NCBI GenBank assembly: GCA_029251165.1
Contig: JAQXDW010000142.1
Coordinates: forward strand, 1-64,000
Source of the DNA: Myxococcota bacterium
Lineage (GTDB): Bacteria > Myxococcota_A > UBA796
Direction of reading: 5' to 3'
DNA length: 64,000 bases
How positions within the stretch are numbered: position 1 is the first letter of the stretch; each line of letters starts with the position of its first letter. A program made the translations under genes and the position numbers. This document shows, piece after piece, positions 37,884 through 47,278 of this stretch. The notes beneath the pieces are model-generated. The model saw nothing but the letters and a program-made list of their open reading frames with translations, did not search any database and was not told the DNA's origin.

Positions 37884-39320
37884 TTACTTGCACTCCTCGT
37901 TGGCGCTGCCCGGGGTGCCGTAGTCGCCATCACCATAGGTGCTGCTCGCGGTCGGACACCAGCTGCTGCCGCTGTCATTGTCGATGGCGTCGCGGGAGTC
38001 GGGGTCGAGGTTCATGGACTCGCCAGACTCGTCGGGGAAGGTGTCGCCATCGTCCCACTCGATTCCGTCAAAGACGATGAGCTTTCCGCCGTCGTCGTAG
38101 CTGATGTACAGCTCATCGTCGCCGTTTCCAAGATCCATCTCGCCACCAAACGCGTAGTCGACGCTCACGCCGCCGTTGGTCTTGGTGTCGGTGCTCTTGC
38201 CAAAGACGACATACTCTCCAGCCTTGAGCAGCACAGCACCCGAGACGGTAAAGTCGGTGTTGATCGCGCCGTCGTCGTCGAGGTCGTAGACGTAGAGGCC
38301 GTCGAGGTCTACGGTGTCGCTGTAGTTGTTGTAGACCTCGAAGTACTCCCCGCTGCTGTCGCTGACCGCCTCGGGGTTCTGCATGACCTCGGTGATGATG
38401 AGGTCACCCGCAGCGAGGCTGGAGATGCTGAGCGTGGTGGCATCCTCACCGGAGCAGTCCTGGTCGATGCCATCGCCGATGATCTCCTCCGCACCCGGGT
38501 AGACCGTGATGTCGGTGTCGTCGCAGTCACCGTCCGCCTCCGAGAAGCCGTCTTTGTCGTCATCGACGATGTCCGGGCAGACGTCGTTGGCTGCGCCGGG
38601 GGTGCCGAAGTCACCGTCACCATAGACAGAGGTGGCGTCGCACCAGGAGATGACATTGTCGTTGTCGGTGGCGTTGAGGAAGTCGGGGTTGAGCTGCACG
38701 GAGACACCCGGGAGTCCTCCCCAGCCCTCCGACTCGCTGTAGAAGACAACATCGAGGGTCAGCTTGTCTGCGAACAGGTAGATGCCGTCGTCGCCGTTGT
38801 TGAGCCCCATGGTGTCTTCGGGCTTCTTGGTGCCGTAGCTGTAGTCGAGGGTCATGCCCCCGTTGAGCTTGGCGTCACCGTTGCGGCCGAGCAGCACATA
38901 GGCTCCGGGATCGACAACCAGCGCGCTGTCGACCACGAAGTCCACCCCGTCCGCACCGCCGTTGCTGTTGTCCTTGACGGACAGACCAGCGAGATCAACC
39001 GCAGCGCCAGCATTGTTGTAGATCTCGAACCACTCGCCCTCGCTGTCGCCGACGACAGCAGCGTCGTACATGAACTCAGAGACGACCAGATCACCCTCGA
39101 GCAGCTCGCTGATGCTCAGCGGGTCGGCGTCGGTGTCCGCGTCGGTGTCGGCGTCGGTGTCGGCGTCGGTGTCGGCATCCGTGTCGGCGTCGGTGTCGGC
39201 GTCGGTGTCGGCATCCGTGTCAGCATCTGCCTCTGCGGGAGTGGAGGTGTCTTCCTTGTCGCCACAGGCGGTCAGGGCAAGACAGGTGATCAGGCTGAGA
39301 ATGAGGCTCCGGGTGAGCAT
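37884..39320 (-). CDS. Lipoprotein with two LTD-like domains and an Asp/Cys MopE-type motif
   Basis: LALTACGDKEDTSTP lipobox, DADT linker, two LTD-like segments, DDKDGFSEADGDCDDTDITVYPGAEEIIGDGIDQDC. Confidence 0.85.
   Translation of the reverse strand: MLTRSLILSLITCLALTACGDKEDTSTPAEADADTDADTDADTDADTDADTDADTDADTDADTDADPLSISELLEGDLVVSEFMYDAAVVGDSEGEWFEIYNNAGAAVDLAGLSVKDNSNGGADGVDFVVDSALVVDPGAYVLLGRNGDAKLNGGMTLDYSYGTKKPEDTMGLNNGDDGIYLFADKLTLDVVFYSESEGWGGLPGVSVQLNPDFLNATDNDNVISWCDATSVYGDGDFGTPGAANDVCPDIVDDDKDGFSEADGDCDDTDITVYPGAEEIIGDGIDQDCSGEDATTLSISSLAAGDLIITEVMQNPEAVSDSSGEYFEVYNNYSDTVDLDGLYVYDLDDDGAINTDFTVSGAVLLKAGEYVVFGKSTDTKTNGGVSVDYAFGGEMDLGNGDDELYISYDDGGKLIVFDGIEWDDGDTFPDESGESMNLDPDSRDAIDNDSGSSWCPTASSTYGDGDYGTPGSANEECK
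39124..39236 (-). repeat. 12-bp-period tandem repeat, Asp-Ala-Asp-Thr linker
   Basis: Direct reading (ggtgtcggcgtc)n. Confidence 0.9.
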
Positions 39321-39497
39321 GTTCGTCTCCTTTGAAGTGGGTCATAAAAAATGACGAGGTGGTATACCGGCTTTGCAGCAGGGAGCGCTGGGAATTCGAG
39401 TGAATATCACAGCGAAGCCGGCGCTCGAACCTCAGCAGACGTTGCAAGGGCATGCCGAGCGAGTGGAGACAGGCACACACCGGAGCATCGCGGCCGA

Positions 39498-40910
39498 TCA
39501 GTAGACGAAGTCGTAGATGCTTGTGGTGGTCTCTCCCATGCCGCCGCCGATGGTGCTGTAGATGTGAGCGGTCACTCCTCCCTTGCCGCCGGAGACAGCG
39601 CTGTCACTTGCAGCGGCTTCGTTGTAGGAGCCGCCGCTGACGGTGCTCTTTGAGGCAGAGGCCTCGTTGTAGGAGCCGCCGCTCACCACACTGTAGTTTC
39701 CAGATGCCTCGTTGTTCGAGCCACCGGTCACCACGCTGTAGTCGCTGGTCGCGTCGTTGTAGTACCCACCGCTCACCACGCTGTAGGCGGCATCTGCACC
39801 GTTGCTGTAGCCACCGACCACCACGGCAAAGTCACTCGACACGATGTTGCTCTGGCCACCCAGGACCGCTCCGGCGGGCGCATCCATGATGTTGTTGTAG
39901 CCGGAGATCAAGCCTCCAAAGTCGGAGTATGAGTGTCCAAAACCGACGACGAGGTTGTGAGAACCCATCTTGTCATCGGGACCAACGATCTCGTCATAGC
40001 CGATGATCAGGTTGCCCAGCCCGGTGATGCTCCCTGAGGCATCCCCAAGCGCTCCGGTGGTGTTGTCGTCGGTGTAGCCTGAGCCGGACTGCACGAAGAC
40101 ATTGACCCCCGCGAAGGCAATGGTGTGAGCGTTCGTATCCACGGAGACGTAGTCGGCGAGCGCCTCGACATAGCCCTGGTCAGAGACCCAGCCCTCGGTG
40201 GCGTAGCCGAGCAGCGAGGATGTGGTGAGGTAGTCGCCCTCGATGTCTCCCACCCGGCCATCCAGTGCGATCAGGTCCGCTTCGGCGGCGAGATCGGAGA
40301 GATCTGAAGAGAGAAGGTAGTCGACCTCGATGTCTCCCACCCGGCCATCCAGCGCGGTGATCTCGCTGGTGCTGTCGGAGACCGTGGCGGTGAGGGCGGA
40401 GAGCTCTGAGCTGGCGGCGAACCCCTGGCCAGAGACCCAGCCCTCGGTGGCGTAGCCGAGCAGCGAGGACGTGGTGAGGTAGTCGGCAGCAACGACTGCG
40501 ATGTGCGCAGAGTTGATGGAGACGAGGCTGGCATCCGCGAAGCCCTGGAGGTCCACCCAGGCTGCGGTGATGAATTCGTCCTGCGCAGCATCGAGGGTGG
40601 CGATGGCATGCTCGTTCTCCGCAACAGCCTCGCTCAAGGCCACGAGATCAGCGCTGCCGATGAAGGCATCGACGTCTTCACTCAGGACGACAACCTCCTC
40701 GCCAAGCCAAGCGTCGGCGTACTGAAGCGCGAGCACCTCGTCCGCCATTGTGTCGCGGTCTGCTTGAAGCTCAGTGATGAGATGCGCCTGGACATCGAGG
40801 GCGGCAAGGATCTCGGAGAGCTCGGCATCGTTGGTGGGAAGGGGTGCGGAGTCCTCGCAGCCGATGAGGGCCAAGAGGGCGAAGGCAGAGGGGATTGCTC
40901 GGTGGGTCAC
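39498..40910 (-). CDS. Lipoprotein with coiled-coil stalk and YadA-head-like repeats
   Basis: GTG start, ALLALIGCEDS lipobox; repeated SDYLTTSSLLGYATEGWVSxQG; tandem SVVSGGSYNEASASKSTVSGG repeats. Confidence 0.75.
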   Translation of the reverse strand: MTHRAIPSAFALLALIGCEDSAPLPTNDAELSEILAALDVQAHLITELQADRDTMADEVLALQYADAWLGEEVVVLSEDVDAFIGSADLVALSEAVAENEHAIATLDAAQDEFITAAWVDLQGFADASLVSINSAHIAVVAADYLTTSSLLGYATEGWVSGQGFAASSELSALTATVSDSTSEITALDGRVGDIEVDYLLSSDLSDLAAEADLIALDGRVGDIEGDYLTTSSLLGYATEGWVSDQGYVEALADYVSVDTNAHTIAFAGVNVFVQSGSGYTDDNTTGALGDASGSITGLGNLIIGYDEIVGPDDKMGSHNLVVGFGHSYSDFGGLISGYNNIMDAPAGAVLGGQSNIVSSDFAVVVGGYSNGADAAYSVVSGGYYNDATSDYSVVTGGSNNEASGNYSVVSGGSYNEASASKSTVSGGSYNEAAASDSAVSGGKGGVTAHIYSTIGGGMGETTTSIYDFVY

Positions 40911-41439
40911 GGTGTGCTCCTGTCTTGTGGGTCTCCCCCACCGATGCACAAAACGATCCATTGTAATCCTGGCAACTTAGCCATAGACAAGGCCGACAGT
41001 GACCAACCTCCGTCACTGTCCGTCATCCGACCGGGGCAGCGCCTCACGCGGTGTCTCTGCCGGGAACGCCGCCGAATGGTCGCTCAGCACCGGGCGGCTG
41101 CATGCGCTGGTGTGCTTGCGCTCCTCGAAGTCGTCGGGCACTCCGGGAGCGGTGGGGCGATTCGGCGGCTCAGCGTGCCTGCGGCCTCACCTCGGGCACA
41201 CTCTTGCGAGCCGAAGCGGCGTGTCGCCCGGCCACCAGAGGGGCCGAGCACACAGCAGGTCCATCTGCACTGAAGGTGTCGGTCAGCACGGTCGGCTTCA
41301 GTGCCGATGGGATTGGCCTGAGCACGATGCCCGGAGCCAAGAGCAGGGGGCCGTTGGTTGCTTCGTCCGCCCGGTTCATGCGACGCAGCATGAGCACAGG
41401 GTGACAATCGCTGGACTGAGAATCGGTTACGCGGTGGGT

Positions 41440-43323
41440 ATGTTTGAACTTCAGCCAGCCGCCCGCCCAGGGAAAGAGCCGTTCTTGGAATTCCTGTGTG
41501 GAAGCGGAATTGCGCTCTTCGATGGAGCAATGGGCACGATGCTCTACGAACGCGGTGCGTTCATCCATCGCTCGTTTGAGGAACTCAACCGCTCCGATCC
41601 TGGACTCGTCCGACGCATCCACGAGGCGTATGTGATCGCTGGGGCGGACATCATCGAGACCAACACCTTTGGTGCCAACCGGTTCCGACTCTCTCCTTAT
41701 GGCCTGGAGTCTGCGGTCAACGAGCTGAACATCTCCGGGGTTCGGCTGGCGAGAGAGGCGGCCAGCGATCGGGCATGGGTGGCTGGCGCGATGGGTCCGC
41801 TGGGGATCCGAATCGAGCCCTTTGGTCACATCTCGCGCGAGGAAGCACGTGCCGTCTTCCAGCAGCAGGCCGCCGCGCTGGCCGAGGGCGGTGTGGACCT
41901 GTTCGTCCTGGAGACCTTCCAGCACCTTCCCGAGGTGCTCGAGGCCATCGCCGCAGTGCGCGCAGTCAGCAGCGCGCCGATCATCGCTCAGATGCGGGTC
42001 GACGATGGCGGCGTGACCACAGAGGGCGTCGACGTCGTCCAGATGCTCTCCGCGCTGAGCAGCGCCGGAGCCAACGCCGCCGGAGTGAACTGCAGCGAGG
42101 CCCTGGCAGCGCTCGATGCCATCTCTGAGATGCATGAGATCGGCGGCATGCCCCTGTGTGGCCAGCCCAACGCCGGGAACGCACGCAGCGTCGCCGGCCG
42201 CAACCTTCACCTCGGCAGCCCCGAGTATCTGGTCGCCTGGGGACGGCGCGCGGTTCGCTCTGGTGCGCGGCTCATCGGTGGCTGCTGCGGCACGCGTCCA
42301 GAGCACATCCAGGCCCTCCGCAGCGCCATCGGTGCGGTCGTTCCGCCCTCCGCCAATGCGCGCATCGTTCGAACCACGACCCACACCCCGCCGGCACCGC
42401 CGGTCCCGCTGCGCAAGAAGTCGCTCATCGCAGCGGCCCTGTCTCGGGGGCAGCGGGTCACCGGGGTCGGACTTCCCCCCACCCGTGGCCACAGCACCGA
42501 CACCACCGCCGCCAATGCCCGAGAGCTGGCGCTGGCCGGGGTCGACTTCGTGACCCTCCCCGAGGGCTCCGGGGCACGCGCCTACGCTCCCCCCGTCAGC
42601 ATCGCACCGCTGTGCCGGTCTGCCGGCGTCGTCCCGCTGGTGATGTACACCTGCCGGGGCCGACCGCTGCCGCGCATCCAGTCCGATCTGCTCGGGGCCT
42701 CGCTGCTGGGGGTCGAAGACCTCCTGGTGGTGACCGGCTCGCCGCTGTCCACCGTCGCAGAGCAGGGCCCCCTTCCCGATCTGGAGATCGACTCTATCGG
42801 AGCGGTAAACCTTGTCTCGCGCCTAAACACAGGCGAAGACGTCGGCGGAAATCCCATCGGCAGCCCGACCGCCTTCCACCTCGGCATCCACATCGATCCG
42901 ACCGCATACGACATCGAGCGTGAGCTGTCCCGGCTCCGCTGGAAGATTGATGCCGGCGCCGAGTTTGCGATCACAGCACCGGTCTTCGACGTGACCGCGC
43001 TCCGTCAGCTCCTCTCTCACATCGATCAGGATCGCCTGCCGATCATCGCGACCATCTGGCCCATCCGGACCGCACAAGAGGCCGAGTTCTTCGAGGAGCG
43101 GCTGGCTTCGGTCTCGGTGCCGGCGCCGCTGGTCGAGCGCATGCGCGCAGCAGAGGCACGGGGAGATGAAGAAGCCGAGGGGCTGCGGATCAGCATCGAG
43201 CTGGCAGCCGAGATCTTCCCGCTGGTGCAGGGGCTCCAGGTCACCGCTCCCAGCGGACGCATCGATCTGGCGCTGGCGGTCCTGGAGTCGCTCCGGAGCC
43301 AGGACTCAGGCTCCGCGCTCTAG
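41440..43323 (+). CDS. Bifunctional homocysteine S-methyltransferase/methylenetetrahydrofolate reductase
   Basis: ALFDGAMGTMLYERG, IIETNTFGAN, GGCCGTRPEHI then MTHFR-like LLGASLLGVEDLLVVTGSP. Confidence 0.92.
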   Translation: MFELQPAARPGKEPFLEFLCGSGIALFDGAMGTMLYERGAFIHRSFEELNRSDPGLVRRIHEAYVIAGADIIETNTFGANRFRLSPYGLESAVNELNISGVRLAREAASDRAWVAGAMGPLGIRIEPFGHISREEARAVFQQQAAALAEGGVDLFVLETFQHLPEVLEAIAAVRAVSSAPIIAQMRVDDGGVTTEGVDVVQMLSALSSAGANAAGVNCSEALAALDAISEMHEIGGMPLCGQPNAGNARSVAGRNLHLGSPEYLVAWGRRAVRSGARLIGGCCGTRPEHIQALRSAIGAVVPPSANARIVRTTTHTPPAPPVPLRKKSLIAAALSRGQRVTGVGLPPTRGHSTDTTAANARELALAGVDFVTLPEGSGARAYAPPVSIAPLCRSAGVVPLVMYTCRGRPLPRIQSDLLGASLLGVEDLLVVTGSPLSTVAEQGPLPDLEIDSIGAVNLVSRLNTGEDVGGNPIGSPTAFHLGIHIDPTAYDIERELSRLRWKIDAGAEFAITAPVFDVTALRQLLSHIDQDRLPIIATIWPIRTAQEAEFFEERLASVSVPAPLVERMRAAEARGDEEAEGLRISIELAAEIFPLVQGLQVTAPSGRIDLALAVLESLRSQDSGSAL

Positions 43324-44160
43324 CGCCCGCATGATCGCCTTGAGCTGCCTCGGGGCACGCTCAGGGTGGAGGTTGGAGACGTAGATGTTGGTGACGCCGC
43401 GATCCAGCAGCGCGCGGATCGTCTTGGCGCAGACCTGAGCCGGCTTGAGCCCGCTGGCGAAGTCCGCCTTCAGCCCCTCGATCGGAACCTCGATGAACTC
43501 GGAGAGCCGAGCGAGGGTTCGGGGATTGGCGGATCGGTAGAAGAACACTCCCCACACACCGGGGATGGTCACGTCTCTGCGCTTCAGCTCATTGAGGAAG
43601 CCATCTACCGCGCCGATGTGGTGGTGAGTGACGAGCTGGGTAAGGTAAAAATCCGCATTGAACGTATCATTAGATAGAAACCCAACCTGCCGTTCCGGAT
43701 CGCGGTGGGGGTTTGCCCAGCCGCCGAGCGCCAGATCGGGAAAGCTCTCGCGCAGCTTCTGCCGGAGGACGTAGCCGTGGGGAACACACCGGGGAGCCCC
43801 GACGTTGCGGTCGCCACCGAGCACCGTCAGCGCAGTGCAGCCCGCCTCGACCGCACGCGCAGCGAACCACTGGCAATACTCCAGAGAGTGCTTGGTGGTC
43901 AGGAACGGACAGAGGAGCTGACGAGAGAGGGCCTGGTCGAGGTTGTTGACGAGGTGGTGGAGGTTCTCCTCTTCTTCTGTGCCGACCGCGCCGTCGGTGA
44001 TGAACAGGGGCACCTGACGCCGGGAGAGGCGCCGGACCGTGCCGTGCATCGCCATCCAGGTGTCGATGCACTCCACGCTCTCCAGGTCGGCACGCGGCGG
44101 ACGCAGCTCAACGGAGATCATCGGCTCGGGGCTCTGAAGCTGATCCAGCAGGGTGCTCAT
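43306..44160 (-). CDS. Methylenetetrahydrofolate reductase-like protein
   Basis: ISVELRPPRADLE, ALTVLGGDRNVG, GGWANPHRDPERQ, KADFASGLKPAQVCAKTIRALLDRGVTNIYVSNLHPER. Confidence 0.75.
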   Translation of the reverse strand: MSTLLDQLQSPEPMISVELRPPRADLESVECIDTWMAMHGTVRRLSRRQVPLFITDGAVGTEEEENLHHLVNNLDQALSRQLLCPFLTTKHSLEYCQWFAARAVEAGCTALTVLGGDRNVGAPRCVPHGYVLRQKLRESFPDLALGGWANPHRDPERQVGFLSNDTFNADFYLTQLVTHHHIGAVDGFLNELKRRDVTIPGVWGVFFYRSANPRTLARLSEFIEVPIEGLKADFASGLKPAQVCAKTIRALLDRGVTNIYVSNLHPERAPRQLKAIMRALERGA

Positions 44161-44223
44161 TGAGCGGCTCTTAACCTGGACAGGTCCAGGACTGCGCGCG
44201 CGGCCGAGGTCCGGGATCTGCAC

Positions 44224-46773
44224 TTACTCTCCTCCCTCGACCCGAAAGATCAGGTCTCCGACACGATAGATATCCCGAGGAGACGGTGACGTCGGATTGT
44301 CTTCGACCGCACGCCAGCGACTCCGCCGTCGGTCAAACACCTCCAGCCCCCCCCGGGCTTCCAGGATCACCCCACCACGGACCGCCCGAAGCACCGCTGC
44401 GGCATGGCGTACCCGACCGTTCACGCTGCCGTCTCCGTGGATCCCAAGGGCGGCATCCCGGTAGAAGCCCGCCCGAGCGCCCGGGCAGTCGAGCAGGCGG
44501 GTCGGCGTGGCCCGGCGGATGGCCTTGGGATCACCAGCAGTGGTGATGGTGGCGTCGGCCTCAAACCGACGCGGCCGGACGAAGCCGACGAGCGCAAGCA
44601 GGCCCAGCGCCGCGAGGACCGTGGGAACCAGCCAGAAGGCATGGCAGGCCAGCCAGCTCCTCCCCTCGACACGCCACGCCATCGGTACGGTGCGGACATC
44701 GCCAGCGAACGCCGGATCCAGCGGGGTGATGACCAGCGCAGCATCTTCCGGCGAGACCTCACCGCTGCAGGCCGGCACCTTGAGGCAGACCTCCAGGCTC
44801 GGAGCGTCCGGCGCGAGCGGACCGACGTCCTGGGGCAGTGACTTTGCACGCCGCCCCCGAATGGACAGCGCTGGGGTGCTCATGCACGCTCCGCCAGTCA
44901 TCGAGAGGGAGAACCGGTGGCCCTCGATGGAGCGGGAGCCTGCGAGCTCGAGGGTCTGACAGGTCGACAGCGCAGCCGCTCCGGCGGACAGGGCTCCGAA
45001 GTCCAGCCGCTCCGGCACCGCCAGCGACAGCGGCGCGCGGACCCGGACCACGTGCGGCGCGCTGGTGATCACCCGCTCCGGCCCCTGCACCGAGATCTGC
45101 CAGGTCTGCTCACCCACCACAGAGAGGTCCCGGCGGACCGCGTAGCGACCGTCTGCCGATGCGGGCAGCACGCCGACCTCCTGGCCATCCTCCAGCAGCA
45201 CGATGCGCCCCGAGGAGAGCATGTCGTCCGCGAGCTGGCGCGCCGCAGGATCGGATGGACGCTGGATGGAGAACGAGGCCACACAGGCCCGATCGGTGTA
45301 GCAGGTGTCCGGCAGCTCATCGGTAGAGAGGGCGAGACCAACCGGGCTGATGGTGAGGCGCGTGCTGTCTCCACGGCACACGCCGGGGGCGGTGGCCCAG
45401 ACCTCGACACTCAGCGGACTGGAGACCTCCGGAGGCCTCCAGGTTGTGCGCAGCCCACTCCCGGGCAGGGTGTCCGGCGACTTCCCGGGGAGGCGAACCG
45501 AGAACGCCACGCTGTTGCCGGCCGGTGCGGCGACCGGCTGGCGTGTGGTGGGATCAAGCAGCGCAGCAGTCAGCGTCGTCGGGGTGCCGCTGGCCAGCAC
45601 GCTGCCTCCGCTGGGGGCTGTGACCACCGCGAGGTAGTCGCAGCCCTGGGCGACGTCGAGGTTCAGAGAATCAGAGGTCTCCGAGACCAGCCGCTCGCCA
45701 TCCGCCAGCGCCATCGGATCGGGGGTAAATTGGATCGAGATCCCCGCTCCGGCAGGCAGCGGAAGCGCCCCGCGGATCCGACCATCAGGCCCCGCCTCTC
45801 CGCGAACATCAGTGACGCGGCCGTTGGAGTCGGTGATGTGAAACGTGCCGCCGGAGAGCCCCCGTGGGGTGCCGCTGTCATCGCGCAGTCCTGCGGTGAC
45901 GGTGATGGTCTCGCCAGAGGTGTAGGGACCAGGGGTGACATCCTCGATGCCCACCGTCAGCTCTCCTGCGCGATCACTCAGCGGCGCATAGGCTGAATCA
46001 TCGGTGGGAAACACCGTCGGTGCACAGGTCGAGACCCCAGCACCGACGACCGCAAATGGCTGGCGGCTGACCTTCTTGGTTGTCCCAGCATCCGGGTCAT
46101 AGCGGAAGACATCGGTCGTGGATCCCGGCCCAGCAAACAGCCAGAAGCTGCCCCCCCAGAATGCAAACGCAAAGTTGGAGGCATTGGGTGGATAGCTGAC
46201 GGCATCCAGCGGCTGCTGCGAGAGAATTCGAGCATTACGCGGATCAATCTCAGCGACAATATACGGCTGTCCCTCGAAGGCGCCAAACAGCCGTCCATCG
46301 CCGGTTCCGGTCAGCTCTGAGCGCGCCGAGATGCGATCATAGACCCCCACCGGAGTTGCCTGGAGCGGTGAGAACCCGATGGTGCCCAGCTGATAGCCGG
46401 TGCCGCCGAGGTAGCTGCTCGCCGAGATGAACAGCTGCTCGGCGCCGCCGTCCTGCATGTAGCCCATGCCAAATGAGGTGAACCCAGCCTGACCGGTTGC
46501 ATACCCGGTCGCATCGCACTGCCCCGTCTCGGTGTCGACCCGGAAGAGGTTGCCGTCGTTGAACACAACGTACGCGGTTCCGTCTCGGGCAACCGCCATC
46601 GAGTACGGGCTGGCGTAGCTCCGCGCAGGACAGGACAGCCGGCTGATCAGCTTGAAGGACAGGGACGGCGGATGGAACTGGTACAGCTCGTCGTGCGCGG
46701 TGACCACGTAGACATAGCGACCGGCTGCACAGTCCGCGTGTGCGGTCAGGGTCAGGCCGAGCAGTGCGAGCAT
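44224..46773 (-). CDS. Exported sensor-like protein: beta-propeller-like N-terminus, Ig-like region, TM, novel C-terminal cytoplasmic module
   Basis: Signal MLALLGLTLTAHA; TM WLVPTVLAALGLLALVGFV; C-terminal GARAGFYRDAALGIHGDGSVNGR...YRVGDLIFRVEGGE shared with 59513..61189. Confidence 0.75.
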   Translation of the reverse strand: MLALLGLTLTAHADCAAGRYVYVVTAHDELYQFHPPSLSFKLISRLSCPARSYASPYSMAVARDGTAYVVFNDGNLFRVDTETGQCDATGYATGQAGFTSFGMGYMQDGGAEQLFISASSYLGGTGYQLGTIGFSPLQATPVGVYDRISARSELTGTGDGRLFGAFEGQPYIVAEIDPRNARILSQQPLDAVSYPPNASNFAFAFWGGSFWLFAGPGSTTDVFRYDPDAGTTKKVSRQPFAVVGAGVSTCAPTVFPTDDSAYAPLSDRAGELTVGIEDVTPGPYTSGETITVTAGLRDDSGTPRGLSGGTFHITDSNGRVTDVRGEAGPDGRIRGALPLPAGAGISIQFTPDPMALADGERLVSETSDSLNLDVAQGCDYLAVVTAPSGGSVLASGTPTTLTAALLDPTTRQPVAAPAGNSVAFSVRLPGKSPDTLPGSGLRTTWRPPEVSSPLSVEVWATAPGVCRGDSTRLTISPVGLALSTDELPDTCYTDRACVASFSIQRPSDPAARQLADDMLSSGRIVLLEDGQEVGVLPASADGRYAVRRDLSVVGEQTWQISVQGPERVITSAPHVVRVRAPLSLAVPERLDFGALSAGAAALSTCQTLELAGSRSIEGHRFSLSMTGGACMSTPALSIRGRRAKSLPQDVGPLAPDAPSLEVCLKVPACSGEVSPEDAALVITPLDPAFAGDVRTVPMAWRVEGRSWLACHAFWLVPTVLAALGLLALVGFVRPRRFEADATITTAGDPKAIRRATPTRLLDCPGARAGFYRDAALGIHGDGSVNGRVRHAAAVLRAVRGGVILEARGGLEVFDRRRSRWRAVEDNPTSPSPRDIYRVGDLIFRVEGGE

Positions 46774-46777
46774 GGCT

Positions 46778-47278
46778 TCAGCCTAAGTCATCCACCCAGC
46801 CCGCTGATGCATCGGGGTGGGCGTCGGCGTAGGGAATGTAGGGCTTGATGTCGAGGACTGGCGTCATGTCGAGCAGGTCGAGCCCCTCGACCTCCAGGAC
46901 CGCGCCACGCACCGCGATCAGCCGCGTGGCGGAGAGGCCGAGCTGGTTGGGGCGATGTGGCGCGCGGGTGGAGAGGACACCACGGCGAATGCGCGGCCCC
47001 CGGGGCGGAACCACGGTGGGGTTCCAGTTCTTGTTGAGGTGCAGCCAGGCGATGACCCAGATGTACTCGATCCCCTCCATGCCAGAGAGCGCCTGGAGGG
47101 GCACCCGGTCGGTGAACAGCTCGATCCGAGAGCGACGCGGCTCGCCGACGGTGGACTGCCGGGGCGTGCCGTGGCGCTCCCGGTACTCCGAGCGGACCAC
47201 ACCGATGGGACTGAGCTCGACGGTGGAGGGAAAGCTCACCGAGTCGATGTAGTCCTTGGCGGGGATGGACTTCTTCAT
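46778..47278 (-). CDS. trmO: tRNA (N6-threonylcarbamoyladenosine37-N6)-methyltransferase TrmO
   Basis: PIGVVRSEYRERHGTPRQ...GIEYIWVIAWLHLN...GVLSTRAPHRPNQLGLS...LDIKPYIPYAD. Confidence 0.93.
   Translation of the reverse strand: MKKSIPAKDYIDSVSFPSTVELSPIGVVRSEYRERHGTPRQSTVGEPRRSRIELFTDRVPLQALSGMEGIEYIWVIAWLHLNKNWNPTVVPPRGPRIRRGVLSTRAPHRPNQLGLSATRLIAVRGAVLEVEGLDLLDMTPVLDIKPYIPYADAHPDASAGWVDDLG

Noticed and set aside
33003-39236. 12-bp repeats considered as CRISPR-like or regulatory arrays
   Set aside because: In-frame within lipoprotein genes, no spacers; best explained as Asp/Thr linker coding repeats
37857-39335. 492-aa plus-strand ORF opposite the double-LTD gene
   Set aside because: Val/Gly/Asp-rich antisense translation of a clear lipoprotein gene; typical high-GC shadow ORF
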